Made by a program: the position numbers and the translations under genes
Assembly (NCBI RefSeq): GCF_900091505.1
Contig: NZ_LT607409.1
Coordinates: forward strand, 558,001-622,000
Direction of reading: 5' to 3'
Source: Micromonospora chokoriensis
GTDB taxonomy: Bacteria; Actinomycetota; Actinomycetes; Mycobacteriales; Micromonosporaceae
Length of the DNA stretch: 64,000 bases
Shown here: piece by piece, positions 50,371-58,782 of the stretch
How the letters are laid out: every line of letters begins with the position of its first letter
Position numbering within the stretch: position 1 is the stretch's first letter
The notes under the pieces: model-generated
The model's input: the letters and a program-made list of their open reading frames with translations, nothing else
Told to the model about the DNA's origin: nothing
Databases searched by the model: none

Positions 50371-50477
50371 GGATGCGCTCCTTCCAGCGTCCGGCGGGCA
50401 TGCCGACGCCACCTGACGACAGATCCGAGACCTTAACGATCCCAAAGGGCGTTGTGACGCCACGGTAACCTCGCGCC

Positions 50478-51323
50478 ATGACCGGGGTGAATGGACCTGT
50501 GGAAGATCTCACTGGGCGTCGGCTGGTGGTGGTGACCGGGGCCAGCTCCGGCATCGGGCTGGCGGCCGCCGTGGGGCTGGCCTGCCGAGGTGACCAGGTG
50601 GTGCTGGTCGGACGGGACCCGGCGCGACTCCAGGCCGCAGCGGAACGGGTACGCGAGAACTCCGGCGAGCGTCCGGAGTTGTTCCGGGCCGACTTCGCGA
50701 TCCTCGACGACGTACGCCGGCTCGCCGAGCAGCTACGGACGACGTACGACCGGATCGACGTCCTCGCCAACAACGCCGGGGCTATCGCGTTGCAACCGCT
50801 GCGCACCGTCGACGGCTTCGAGATGTCCATCCAGGCCAACCACCTGGCTCCGTTCCTGCTGACCAATCTGCTCGCCGACCGGGTGAAGCGGGTCGTGGTG
50901 ACCGCCTCCGGCGCTCACCGCTTCGGCGCGTTGGACCCGGACGACCTGAACGCGCCACTGCGCGGATACCGGCCGACGGGCGCGTACGGCACCAGCAAAC
51001 AGGCGAACATCCTGTTCACCGTCGAGGCGGCCCGGCGCTGGCCGGGGATGTCCGTGTACAGCTTCCACCCCGGGGTGGTGCGTACCCGGTTCGGCAACGA
51101 CAGCAGGTTGGTGGCGATCGGTATGCGGTTCATGCCGTTCCGCAGCCCGGAGAAGGGCGCCGAGACCCTGGTGTGGTTGGCCAACCAGGATCGTTCCCGG
51201 CTGGTCGACGGGGGCTACTACGTCGACCGTCGACTGCGTCGGCCGTACCGGAAGGCCGTGAACCCGCACCTCGCGGCCCGGCTCTGGGAGGCCAGCGCCA
51301 AGGCGGTGGGCATCGATGACTAG
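50478..51323 (+). CDS. SDR-family NAD(P)-dependent oxidoreductase
   Basis: A 281-residue SDR: VTGASSGIG (about 19-27), NNAG, the Tyr-xxx-Lys in YGTSKQANI, and a YSFHPGVVRTRFG loop like retinol-dehydrogenase/WW-domain oxidoreductase relatives. The stop overlaps the start of the next small gene. Its substrate is unknown. Confidence 0.88.
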   Translation: MTGVNGPVEDLTGRRLVVVTGASSGIGLAAAVGLACRGDQVVLVGRDPARLQAAAERVRENSGERPELFRADFAILDDVRRLAEQLRTTYDRIDVLANNAGAIALQPLRTVDGFEMSIQANHLAPFLLTNLLADRVKRVVVTASGAHRFGALDPDDLNAPLRGYRPTGAYGTSKQANILFTVEAARRWPGMSVYSFHPGVVRTRFGNDSRLVAIGMRFMPFRSPEKGAETLVWLANQDRSRLVDGGYYVDRRLRRPYRKAVNPHLAARLWEASAKAVGIDD

Positions 51324-51648
51324 CGCCGTCGGGCTGGCCCTCGTCGCGATCGTGGACTTCGCCGCCAGTGCCGAGACGGCCGGACAGCGTTACGAGGACG
51401 CCGTGCTGGCCCTGCTCGAACGACACGGCGGTCACCTCGACCGGCGGTTGCACGGCACCGACGGCCGGGCCGAGGTGCACGTGATCCGCTTCGACTCCCG
51501 GGCCGGGTACGAGTCGTTCCTCGCCGACCCGGACCGGGCGGCCCTGCGGAGCGCGCTCGGTGCGGCCGCCCCGACCACCCGGGTCATCGAGGTGCACGAG
51601 CCCGTCGCCGGTCACGCCGGCGGCGCAGCCCCGACAGCACAGGCATAG
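51316..51648 (+). CDS. Dimeric alpha-beta barrel protein (DUF1330-like)
   Basis: A 110-residue protein fitting the ferredoxin-like dimeric barrel (LVAIVDFAAS start, ALLERHGGHLDRRLHGTDG, VIRFDSRAGYESFLADPDR). DUF1330/monooxygenase-type proteins share this pattern. The ATG at 51316 overlaps the preceding SDR stop; the 3' end overlaps the convergent membrane-protein gene by 65 bases. Confidence 0.7.
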   Translation: MTSAVGLALVAIVDFAASAETAGQRYEDAVLALLERHGGHLDRRLHGTDGRAEVHVIRFDSRAGYESFLADPDRAALRSALGAAAPTTRVIEVHEPVAGHAGGAAPTAQA

Positions 51649-52966
51649 CGACCAGGACCGCCAGGACGAACCCCGCCGCGAGCGCCCAGAACGGCGGCGG
51701 CCCGTAGTGGGGGCGGCCGGACTCGCGTACCGCCCCGCTGATCGCGAGGTCGGCGGCGACCGACAGGTCGGTGATGCCCTCCGGGGTCCGGAAGAGCACG
51801 TCCGGCGCTGTCGCGCCCCGACGGAGCACCACGAGTTCCACCGCCTCCGTGCCGACCTCGTGATACGGCCCCCACGCGATGTCGTGCTCCTCCGGGAGGT
51901 CCTCCGCCTCCGGCCCCGGCACGCCGACCAACGCGACCGCCTCGTCCACCGAGCGCCAACCGAGCAGTTGCACGAACGAGCGGGAGCGCAACGGCGGGAA
52001 CGCCGCGCCGGCCAAGGAGGCGCCGTCGACAGTGGACCGCGTGGCCAGTGTCCAGGTGCGCCGGTAGGACGGCACCGGGCAGTCGGTGCAGGTGGACCGG
52101 TCCAGGACCGCCACCGACCGGCCGTCCGGCAACCAGGAGCCGGCACCGGCGAGCCGCCCGCCGGCCAGCGGCAGCTTCCGGTACGGCGCGGCGAGCCGAT
52201 CCGCCCCCGCGTCGCCCACCCGGATCAGCCAGACCTCGTCGCGGACCTGGAGGGCCAGGTCACCGCCGTCCGGCGACAGCGCGGCAGTGCGCCCCGGCGG
52301 GATCCAGCCGGTGCCGACAGGCACCCGCAGCACGTCCGTCCCAAGATCCCGGTCGTAGACCCCGACGGACGGGGTGGAGTAGGTGTTCGGGGACGTGAAC
52401 GTGGTGTCGGGGTCGGCGTAGACCAGGCGTTTCCCGTTCGGCGCGAAGGCGAGCGGGTAGCCGTCCGGACGGCCCGGGACCGTCTCGCCGGACGTCAGGT
52501 CGATGAGGGAACCGCCCATCCAGGCGTACCGGCCGTCCGGGGAGAGCAACGCCTCGAAACCCGCGACGGCCGGGTCGCCGTCCAGTACCCGGTAGCGGTC
52601 GTCGTCCGCCGCCACCACACCCATCCGGGTCTCGAACCAGTTGGTGCGCACCGCGGGACCACCGAAGAGCATCGCCGCCATGCCAGGCGCCGAGTGCCCC
52701 ACCGAGGCGGTCCGCAGCGGCGGATCGACGAGCTTGGTCGGGAGGCCGGGGGTGTCGTGACGCGGGCCGGCCGGCAGCGACAGGGCCACCGGGTGCAGCG
52801 CGTACCCGGCGCCGAGGAGGAGGACCAGGACGGCGAGCGCGCCGGCGACGGCGGCCCGGCGACGACGGTGCCGGGTCCGCGCCGCGTCGAAGAGCCCGTC
52901 CGGTACGCGCGCGGGCGGCACGTCGGCGGCGAGGCGGCGCAGAGCCTCGGAGAGTCGGGCGGTCAC
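51584..52966 (-). CDS. Membrane-anchored propeller-like partner of sigma factor (copy 2)
   Basis: A 460-residue protein with a basic N-terminus (RTRHRRRRAA), a transmembrane helix (about 38-56), an extracytoplasmic domain with repeated beta-propeller-like blades (LLSPDGRYAWMGG, LAFAPNGKRLVYAD, ALSPDGGDLALQV, SWLPDGRSVAVLD) and a second helix near the C-terminus (about 428-447) with a basic tail. It overlaps the upstream sigma-factor gene by 4 bases, like copy 1. It probably controls that sigma factor. Confidence 0.68.
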   Translation of the reverse strand: MTARLSEALRRLAADVPPARVPDGLFDAARTRHRRRRAAVAGALAVLVLLLGAGYALHPVALSLPAGPRHDTPGLPTKLVDPPLRTASVGHSAPGMAAMLFGGPAVRTNWFETRMGVVAADDDRYRVLDGDPAVAGFEALLSPDGRYAWMGGSLIDLTSGETVPGRPDGYPLAFAPNGKRLVYADPDTTFTSPNTYSTPSVGVYDRDLGTDVLRVPVGTGWIPPGRTAALSPDGGDLALQVRDEVWLIRVGDAGADRLAAPYRKLPLAGGRLAGAGSWLPDGRSVAVLDRSTCTDCPVPSYRRTWTLATRSTVDGASLAGAAFPPLRSRSFVQLLGWRSVDEAVALVGVPGPEAEDLPEEHDIAWGPYHEVGTEAVELVVLRRGATAPDVLFRTPEGITDLSVAADLAISGAVRESGRPHYGPPPFWALAAGFVLAVLVAMPVLSGLRRRRDRRRARAPR

Positions 52967-53487
52967 CGGGTCACCTCCTGCGGGTCACGGCCGACGAGTT
53001 CGGACAACTCGGGGGCCAGGACGCGGAGCCGGCCGAGGGCGTGCCGGGTCTGACTCTTCACGGTGCCCACCCGGCAGCCGAGCAGTTCCGCCGTCTCGGT
53101 CTCGGTGCGGTCCTCGTAGTAGCGCAACACGAGGACCGCGCGCTGCCGCGCGGTCAGCCGGGCCAACGCCGTCCACAACACCAACCGGACCTCGGCGTCG
53201 TCACCCGGGTCGGGGCGTTCCGGCACCACGCCGTCCAGCCGCTCCGGTGGCCGGGCCCGCCGCCGGCGCCACCAACTGGCCGCCTGGGTGCACAGCACCC
53301 GACGCAGGTAGGCGCGCGGGTCCGCGACCCGCTCCCACCGCACGGCGACCCGGGCCAGTGCCACCTGGACCAGGTCCTCGGCATGGTGCCGGTCACCGGT
53401 CAACAGGTACGCGAGCCGGGTCAGCCCGGCGGTCTCGGCCCGGACGAAGTCGGCGAAGCTGTCCCGGGTGCGGTCCTCAGTCGTCAA
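52963..53487 (-). CDS. SigE-family ECF RNA polymerase sigma factor (copy 2)
   Basis: A 174-residue sigma factor: region 2 TRLAYLLTGDRHHAEDLVQVALARV, then WWRRRRARPPERL, and region 4 LTARQRAVLVLRYYEDRTETETAELL plus GTVKSQTRHALGRLR. The start is placed at TTG 53487 because GAGGAGG lies 8 bases upstream and the length then equals the family norm; a GTG further upstream (near 53541-53544) is possible. It overlaps the membrane partner by 4 bases. Confidence 0.85.
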   Translation of the reverse strand: MTTEDRTRDSFADFVRAETAGLTRLAYLLTGDRHHAEDLVQVALARVAVRWERVADPRAYLRRVLCTQAASWWRRRRARPPERLDGVVPERPDPGDDAEVRLVLWTALARLTARQRAVLVLRYYEDRTETETAELLGCRVGTVKSQTRHALGRLRVLAPELSELVGRDPQEVTR

Positions 53488-53569
53488 CGGATCGCCCTCC
53501 TCACCGGGATAGACGCGCGGCGGGCCCGTCTCGGAGGGAACCACCACCCGAATTCCTCGTGTCGTGCGA

Positions 53570-54514
53570 TCAGTCGTCGAGCGGGGTCGGGTCGGTCGGC
53601 AGCGCGGTGGGTGCGGCGCGACGGCCACCGAGCACCACCACCGCCACACCGGCCAGCAGCAAGGCCATCCCCAGCAGCGCGTACGGGCGGGGAACCTGCC
53701 CCAGCCAGGCCCACCCGAGCAGCGCCGCGCCGGGCGCCTCCAGCAGGATCAGCACGCTCACCGTGGTCGCCGGGATCTTCTGCAGGGCATAGTTGAACAT
53801 CGAGTGCCCGAGCAGTTGGGCGCCGACCACCAGGGCCAGGATGGCCAGCCAGGTGCGCCCGTCGAACCCGGTCAGCCGTACGCCACCGGCCAGGCACATG
53901 GCCAGCAGGATCAGCGCGCAGATCCCGTAGCAGATGGTGGTGTACGTGGTGGTGCTGATGCTGGTCCGGGCCCGTTCGCCGAAGGCGGTGTAGACGGCGG
54001 CGAACATGGCACCGGCCAGCGCCAGCACGTCGCCGAGGACGGCCCGGCCGGACACCCCCACGTCCACGCCGGTGGCGACCGCCGCCCCGCCGACCGCCAC
54101 GGCGATGCCGATCCACACGATCCGGGGCAGTCGACGTCCCTGGGCGCGGGCGATCAGCCCCTGCCATACCGGCTGGGTGGCCACCAACGCGGTGGACGTG
54201 GCGACGGTGGTGAGCTGGGCGCTCGGCACCCAGGTGGCGAAGTGACCGGCCAGCGCCACCCCGGACAGGACGCAGAACAGCCCCTCCCGCCGGCCCACTC
54301 CGGTAGCCAGCCGACGGAACTCGGCACGGCGTCGGGCCAGCGAGAACGGGCCCAGTACGGCGACCGCCAGCAGGTTGCGCCAGAACGCGATGGCCAGCGC
54401 GGGCGCGGCGGCGTACGCGATCAGCGGCGCGGACGACGACACCGCGACCACGGCCAGGCCGACCGCGCCGGTGGTCAGCGGATCCAGTGACGGCCGGTGT
54501 GAAGGTGGGGGCAC
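53570..54514 (-). CDS. EamA/DMT-family transporter
   Basis: A 314-residue membrane protein with ten predicted helices in two EamA repeats (first about 20-150, second about 165-300), with the family's IAFWRNLLA, ALVATQPVW and LLEAPGAALLGWAWLGQ motifs. EamA proteins export amino acids, nucleosides or similar metabolites. It starts at ATG 54514, 106 bases divergent from the HAD gene. Confidence 0.88.
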   Translation of the reverse strand: MPPPSHRPSLDPLTTGAVGLAVVAVSSSAPLIAYAAAPALAIAFWRNLLAVAVLGPFSLARRRAEFRRLATGVGRREGLFCVLSGVALAGHFATWVPSAQLTTVATSTALVATQPVWQGLIARAQGRRLPRIVWIGIAVAVGGAAVATGVDVGVSGRAVLGDVLALAGAMFAAVYTAFGERARTSISTTTYTTICYGICALILLAMCLAGGVRLTGFDGRTWLAILALVVGAQLLGHSMFNYALQKIPATTVSVLILLEAPGAALLGWAWLGQVPRPYALLGMALLLAGVAVVVLGGRRAAPTALPTDPTPLDD

Positions 54515-54620
54515 GGGACGTAATCCTCACACGTATGACGGACAGCACGGAGGGTCATCGCTCCGTTACGATCACGCGCGTCCGCGCCGGCGATCCGCTA
54601 CCGCCCGGAGGCGCTCCCCC

Positions 54621-55340
54621 ATGCCCACCTACCAGGCGGTGCTGTTCGACTTCTTCGGCACCCTGACCCACTCGGTGCAGCGCGGTGTCGCGCACGCCAG
54701 CACGGCCGAGCTGCTCGGCTGTCACGCCGACACGTTGACCGAGGTGTTGGACCGCACCTACTACGAACGGGCCACCGGCCTGCTCGGCAACGCGGAGGCG
54801 ACCCTTCGCTGGGTGTGCGCCCAGGCCGGCGTACACCCCACTGACCATGCGGTACGGGCGGCCGTGGCGTCGCGACACCGGGCGGTTCGCGCGGACACCT
54901 GGCTCCGGGCCGACGCCGTGCCGGTGCTCGCGGCCCTGCGCCAGCGTGGCCTGCGCACCGGCGTGATCAGCGACTGTACGCACGAACTGCCGGCCTTCCT
55001 GCCGCAGCTCGCCGTCGCCCCCCTGCTCGACGTGCGGGTCTTCTCGGTGCAGGTCGGACGGTGCAAACCGGATCCGGCGCTCTACCTGACCGCCTGCCAG
55101 CGACTCGGGCTGACGCCCGGCGACTGCCTGTACGTCGGCGACGGTGGCAGCCAGGAGTTGACCGGCGCCGAGCGGGCCGGGATGACGGCCGTCCGCCTCG
55201 CCGCCCCGGACCTGTCCACGCACATGGTGTTCAACGCCGACCTGGACTGGCGTGGGCCGACGCTCGCCACCCTGGGCGAGGTGCTGGCCCTCGTCGACAG
55301 CGACGCCGAGGTGGTGGGGGTCGGCGGTCGGGCGGGTTGA
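54621..55340 (+). CDS. HAD-superfamily hydrolase
   Basis: A 239-residue hydrolase with motif I DFFGTLTHS (about 10-18; the second Asp is replaced by Gly-Thr region as in many HADs: DxxGT), motif II ISDCTHE (about 117-123), the Lys of motif III in GRCKPDP and motif IV YVGDGGSQEL. It is similar to phosphoglycolate-phosphatase-like proteins. The ATG at 54621 is chosen for homology. Confidence 0.88.
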   Translation: MPTYQAVLFDFFGTLTHSVQRGVAHASTAELLGCHADTLTEVLDRTYYERATGLLGNAEATLRWVCAQAGVHPTDHAVRAAVASRHRAVRADTWLRADAVPVLAALRQRGLRTGVISDCTHELPAFLPQLAVAPLLDVRVFSVQVGRCKPDPALYLTACQRLGLTPGDCLYVGDGGSQELTGAERAGMTAVRLAAPDLSTHMVFNADLDWRGPTLATLGEVLALVDSDAEVVGVGGRAG

Positions 55341-55348
55341 CGAGCCGA

Positions 55349-55858
55349 TCAGCGACGACGGACCCGGTGCAGGCGGAACGGCTTGCGCGTGGCCCGGACC
55401 GCCGGGGTGGCCCGGGGTGGCTCGGCCTGCGCGTCGGCCGGCAGCTCCGTGCCGGCCAGCGGCGTTCCCGCCGGGGCGAGTCGGTTCACCGCGCACCCCT
55501 CGGCAGCCCAGCGGGCCACCAGGTCGGCGGTCGGCCCGGCCGCGTTGAGGCGCTTCGCCGCCACCAGCGGCGCGATGGTGTCCCACTCCTCGGTGCCCGG
55601 CCGCACCTGGCTCACCCTCGCCGGCCACGTGACGATCCGACCACCGTGATCGCCACGCAGGGAGACCTGCGCCTCGGTCGCGTCGGACAGACCCGGCGCC
55701 GCCTGCTCGCCCGGCCCGCTGACCACCAGGAGCGCGCCCTCGAGAGGGGCGCACCAGAGCGCGAGAGCCGGCCCGCCCGACACGCTCACCCAGGCCACCG
55801 CGGCCTTCTTCATCGCCTCGTCGACCAGCGGCGTCGACCCCTGCGTGTCGTCAGTCAC
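55349..55858 (-). CDS. Conserved hypothetical protein
   Basis: A 169-residue protein of mixed alpha/beta character (AVAWVSVSGGPALALWCAP, LLVVSGPGEQAAPGL, GGRIVTWPARVSQVRPG), with a basic C-terminus (RATRKPFRLHRVRRR). It recalls flavin-reductase/pyridoxamine-oxidase-like folds only loosely. The GTG at 55858 has GGAGG about 8 bases upstream. No function is assigned. Confidence 0.6.
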   Translation of the reverse strand: MTDDTQGSTPLVDEAMKKAAVAWVSVSGGPALALWCAPLEGALLVVSGPGEQAAPGLSDATEAQVSLRGDHGGRIVTWPARVSQVRPGTEEWDTIAPLVAAKRLNAAGPTADLVARWAAEGCAVNRLAPAGTPLAGTELPADAQAEPPRATPAVRATRKPFRLHRVRRR

Positions 55859-55888
55859 CCTCGCATCCTCCCGCATCGGCGTCCGGGC

Positions 55889-56758
55889 TCAACCGACGAA
55901 CGGCGGGACGGCGATCTCACCCCGGGCCACCGGCATGACCTGACCGGCGACCGTCGCGCCGACCGCCACACCGTTCGCCGCGGTGACCGTGCAGGCCAGG
56001 GCCGACGGTCGGTTCATCTCCACACCCTGACGGACCGCGTAACGGGACAGCCCATCGCCCGGCAGCAGGCCTGTCGCCACCAGCCACACACCCAGGCCGA
56101 GCGCCGCCGAGCCGGTCGCCGGGTCCTCCGGAATGCCGATGCCCGGCACGAAGACCCGGGCGTGCGCGGTTTGCGTCGCGCCGTCCCAGGAGAAGACGCT
56201 GACGTGCGAAACCCCGTACCGCTGCGCCGCGGCCGCGTTCACCGTGGCGCGGGCCACCGACTCCGGACGCACCGGCAGGTACGGGAACTCCAACCCACAG
56301 CCGGCGACGCGGGGCGCCGGGCCGACGTGGTCGTCCGCGGTCAGCCCGGCGATCTCCAGCAACGGCTCCGGATCCAGCTCCGGCCCGAGGGTCGGTGTGC
56401 CACCGGTCAACGTCGCACCGGAGGGGGTCACCTCGATCGGCAGCACCCCGGCGTGGCACTCCTGGGTGACCGACCCCACACCGAACATGCCCCGCCGGCT
56501 CGCGGTGACCGCCGCTCCGACACTCGGGTGCCCGGCGAACGGCAACTCCTCCACCGGAGTGAAGATTCGGGCCCGGTAGGTGACGCCGACCTGGGTCGGA
56601 GGCAGCACGAACACCGTCTCGGAGAGGTTGAACTCCAACGCGAGTGCCTGCATCTGCTCGGTGGCCAGCCCTTCCGCGCCGAACACCACGGCCAGCGGGT
56701 TGCCGGCGAAGGGGCGGTCGGTGAAGACGTCCACGATCTCGTAGGCCAAGGTCGACAT
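55889..56758 (-). CDS. PhzF-family isomerase-like protein
   Basis: A 289-residue PhzF-like protein: N-terminal YEIVDVFTDRPFAGNPLAVV (about 6-25), the conserved LSETVFVLPP (about 45-54) with the catalytic Glu, EELPFAGHPSVGAA and the C-terminal domain repeat with EDPATGSAALGLGVWL. PhzF in phenazine synthesis isomerises DHHA, but most family members are of unknown substrate, and no phenazine genes are nearby. It starts at ATG 56758. Confidence 0.92.
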   Translation of the reverse strand: MSTLAYEIVDVFTDRPFAGNPLAVVFGAEGLATEQMQALALEFNLSETVFVLPPTQVGVTYRARIFTPVEELPFAGHPSVGAAVTASRRGMFGVGSVTQECHAGVLPIEVTPSGATLTGGTPTLGPELDPEPLLEIAGLTADDHVGPAPRVAGCGLEFPYLPVRPESVARATVNAAAAQRYGVSHVSVFSWDGATQTAHARVFVPGIGIPEDPATGSAALGLGVWLVATGLLPGDGLSRYAVRQGVEMNRPSALACTVTAANGVAVGATVAGQVMPVARGEIAVPPFVG

Positions 56759-56785
56759 GTTGATAAACACTAGGCGCTTAGGCTG

Positions 56786-58081
56786 GTGCCCGTGAGCACG
56801 CCGACCCGGGTCTACATCGCCCGTCTCGCCGGAGTCGCCGTCTTCGATCCGAACGGTGACCAGGTGGGCCGGGTGCGTGACGCCGTGGCGCGGCTCCGGG
56901 CGACGAAGCGACCGCCGGAGGTGGTGGGCCTGGTCGCCGAGATGCCGATGCGTCGTCGGATCTTCCTGTCCATCAACCGGATCACCTCCATCGACGCCGA
57001 CGCCGTCGTGCTCGGCTCCGGCACCCTCAACCTCCGCCGGTTCGAGAAGCGCCCGAGCGAGCTGCTGGTGCTCCAGGAACTGCTGGACCGGCGGGTGCAA
57101 CTCGACCCCGGCGGCCAGCCCGGCGCGGTCGTGGACGTCGCCATGGAGTGTTCCCGGGGCGGCGAGTGGTCACTGACCCGGGTCGCCGTCCGCGAGCACA
57201 CCGGTCGACTCAGCCGCCGCGGTCACCTGCACCAGGTCGAGTGGGACCGGGTGCGCGGGCTCAGCGGCATCGCCGACAACCGGGGTACGGCGAACCTGCT
57301 CGCCGTCCTGGAGGACATGCGCCCCGCCGACCTGGCCAACGCCTTGCAGGACCTGCCCGACACGCGACGCAACGAGGTAGCGGCGGCGCTGGACGACGAG
57401 CGGCTGGCCGACGTGCTCAGCGAGCTACCGGAGCACGACCAGGTGGAGATCCTCGCCGCCCTCGACCGGGAACGGGCCGCCGACGTCCTGGAGGAGATGG
57501 ACCCGGACGACGCCGCGGACCTGCTGAACGAACTGCCCCCACCGGAACAGGACGTCCTGCTCGACCTGATGGAACCGGACGAGGCCGACCCGGTGCGTCA
57601 ACTGCTGAAGTACACGCCGGGCACGGCGGGCAGCGTGATGACCTCGGAGCCGGTCATCCTGCCGCCGGACGCCACCGTCGCCGAGGCGCTGGCCCGGATC
57701 CGGGAGCCGCAGCTCTCCCCCGCCGTCGCCGCGCAGGTCTTCGTAACCCGGGCACCGCAGAACACACCGACCGGCCGCTACCTGGGCATGGTGCACTTCC
57801 AGGCGCTGCTGCGCGAACCACCCGCCGACCTGCTCGGCAAGGTGGTGGTCAACGACATCGATCCGCTGCGCCCCACCACACCACTGCCGGAGATCACCCG
57901 TCGGATGGCCACCTACGACCTGGTCGCCATGCCGGTGATCGACCGGAACAACCGGCTGGTCGGCGCCGTGACGGTGGACGACGTGCTGGACCACTCGCTA
58001 CCCCGGGACTGGCGGGACCGGGACGCCCTGCCCGCCCCGGGGTCCACCACCGACGCCGTGTTGGATGGCGCGGATGGCTGA
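56786..58081 (+). CDS. MgtE_N and CBS-domain protein
   Basis: A 431-residue soluble protein: an N-terminal PRC-barrel-like part (VYIARLAGVAVFDPNGDQVG), MgtE_N superhelix (about 160-275: LEDMRPADLANALQDL, LDDERLADVLSELPEHDQ, MDPDDAADLLNELP), and two CBS domains (about 285-420, TPGTAGSVMTSEPVILPP, MVHFQALL, VAMPVIDRNNRLVGAVTVDDVL). It has the regulatory part of MgtE Mg2+ channels but no membrane domain. GTG at 56786 or 56792 may be the start. It overlaps the next gene and is near mrp in conserved actinobacterial order (Rv1232c-like). Confidence 0.9.
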   Translation: MPVSTPTRVYIARLAGVAVFDPNGDQVGRVRDAVARLRATKRPPEVVGLVAEMPMRRRIFLSINRITSIDADAVVLGSGTLNLRRFEKRPSELLVLQELLDRRVQLDPGGQPGAVVDVAMECSRGGEWSLTRVAVREHTGRLSRRGHLHQVEWDRVRGLSGIADNRGTANLLAVLEDMRPADLANALQDLPDTRRNEVAAALDDERLADVLSELPEHDQVEILAALDRERAADVLEEMDPDDAADLLNELPPPEQDVLLDLMEPDEADPVRQLLKYTPGTAGSVMTSEPVILPPDATVAEALARIREPQLSPAVAAQVFVTRAPQNTPTGRYLGMVHFQALLREPPADLLGKVVVNDIDPLRPTTPLPEITRRMATYDLVAMPVIDRNNRLVGAVTVDDVLDHSLPRDWRDRDALPAPGSTTDAVLDGADG

Positions 58082-58706
58082 GCAGCGGCGGACCGAACGG
58101 CTGGACCAGCCCCGCGAGCCCCGGGGCATCAAGCTGCCCCGCTTCGACGCCGAAGCGTTCGGCAGGTGGTCGGAGGGCATCGCCCGGGGCATGGGGACCG
58201 CGAACTTCATCGTCGTCATGACGGTGGTGATCACGATCTGGTTCCTCTGGAACACGTTGGCCCCGCCGAACCTGCGCTTCGACCCGTACACGTTCACGTT
58301 CTTGACCCTGGTGTTGTCGTTGCAGGCCAGCTACGCCGCGCCACTGATCCTGTTGGCCCAGAACCGGCAGGCCGACCGGGACCGGTTGGCAGCGGAGGAG
58401 GACCGGCGGCGAGCCACCGCGCAGAAGGCGGACACCGAGTACCTGGCTCGGGAGATCGCCGCGCTGCGCATCGCGTTAGGCGAGGTGGCGACCCGCGACT
58501 TCCTCCGCTCCGAGCTGGCCCGGCTGGCAGAGGAACTGGACGAGGTGGGGCAGCGCCGGCAGCGGCTGGAGCGCCGCCAACAGGAGCGGCGTGGGCAGCG
58601 GCCGACCGACGGGATCAGCCTGGACGAACCCCGCGACGACCTGGACGGCGACTTCGCCCACGACGCCCGTCCGGACGGCACCGGGCCCCGCCGGTCGGAG
58701 GGCTGA
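58074..58706 (+). CDS. DUF1003 membrane protein
   Basis: A 210-residue protein with two transmembrane helices (about 45-65, 75-100) and the DUF1003 pattern (IVVMTVVITIWFLWN, FDPYTFTFLTLVLSLQASYAAPLILLAQNRQADRDR), then a helical charged C-terminus (coiled-coil-like). The ATG at 58074 overlaps the upstream stop by 8 bases. It resembles Rv1231c in position. The function is unknown. Confidence 0.88.
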   Translation: MAEQRRTERLDQPREPRGIKLPRFDAEAFGRWSEGIARGMGTANFIVVMTVVITIWFLWNTLAPPNLRFDPYTFTFLTLVLSLQASYAAPLILLAQNRQADRDRLAAEEDRRRATAQKADTEYLAREIAALRIALGEVATRDFLRSELARLAEELDEVGQRRQRLERRQQERRGQRPTDGISLDEPRDDLDGDFAHDARPDGTGPRRSEG

Positions 58707-58782
58707 CCGCCGGGCCATCGATTGGCTCACACCGCACCGGGCAGCGGCGGCAGGGGATGCCCCGCGACGTAGCATTGCGGGC

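Noticed and set aside
55889..56758. Phenazine biosynthesis cluster suggested by PhzF
   Set aside because: No other phz gene is present; PhzF-like proteins are common without phenazines.
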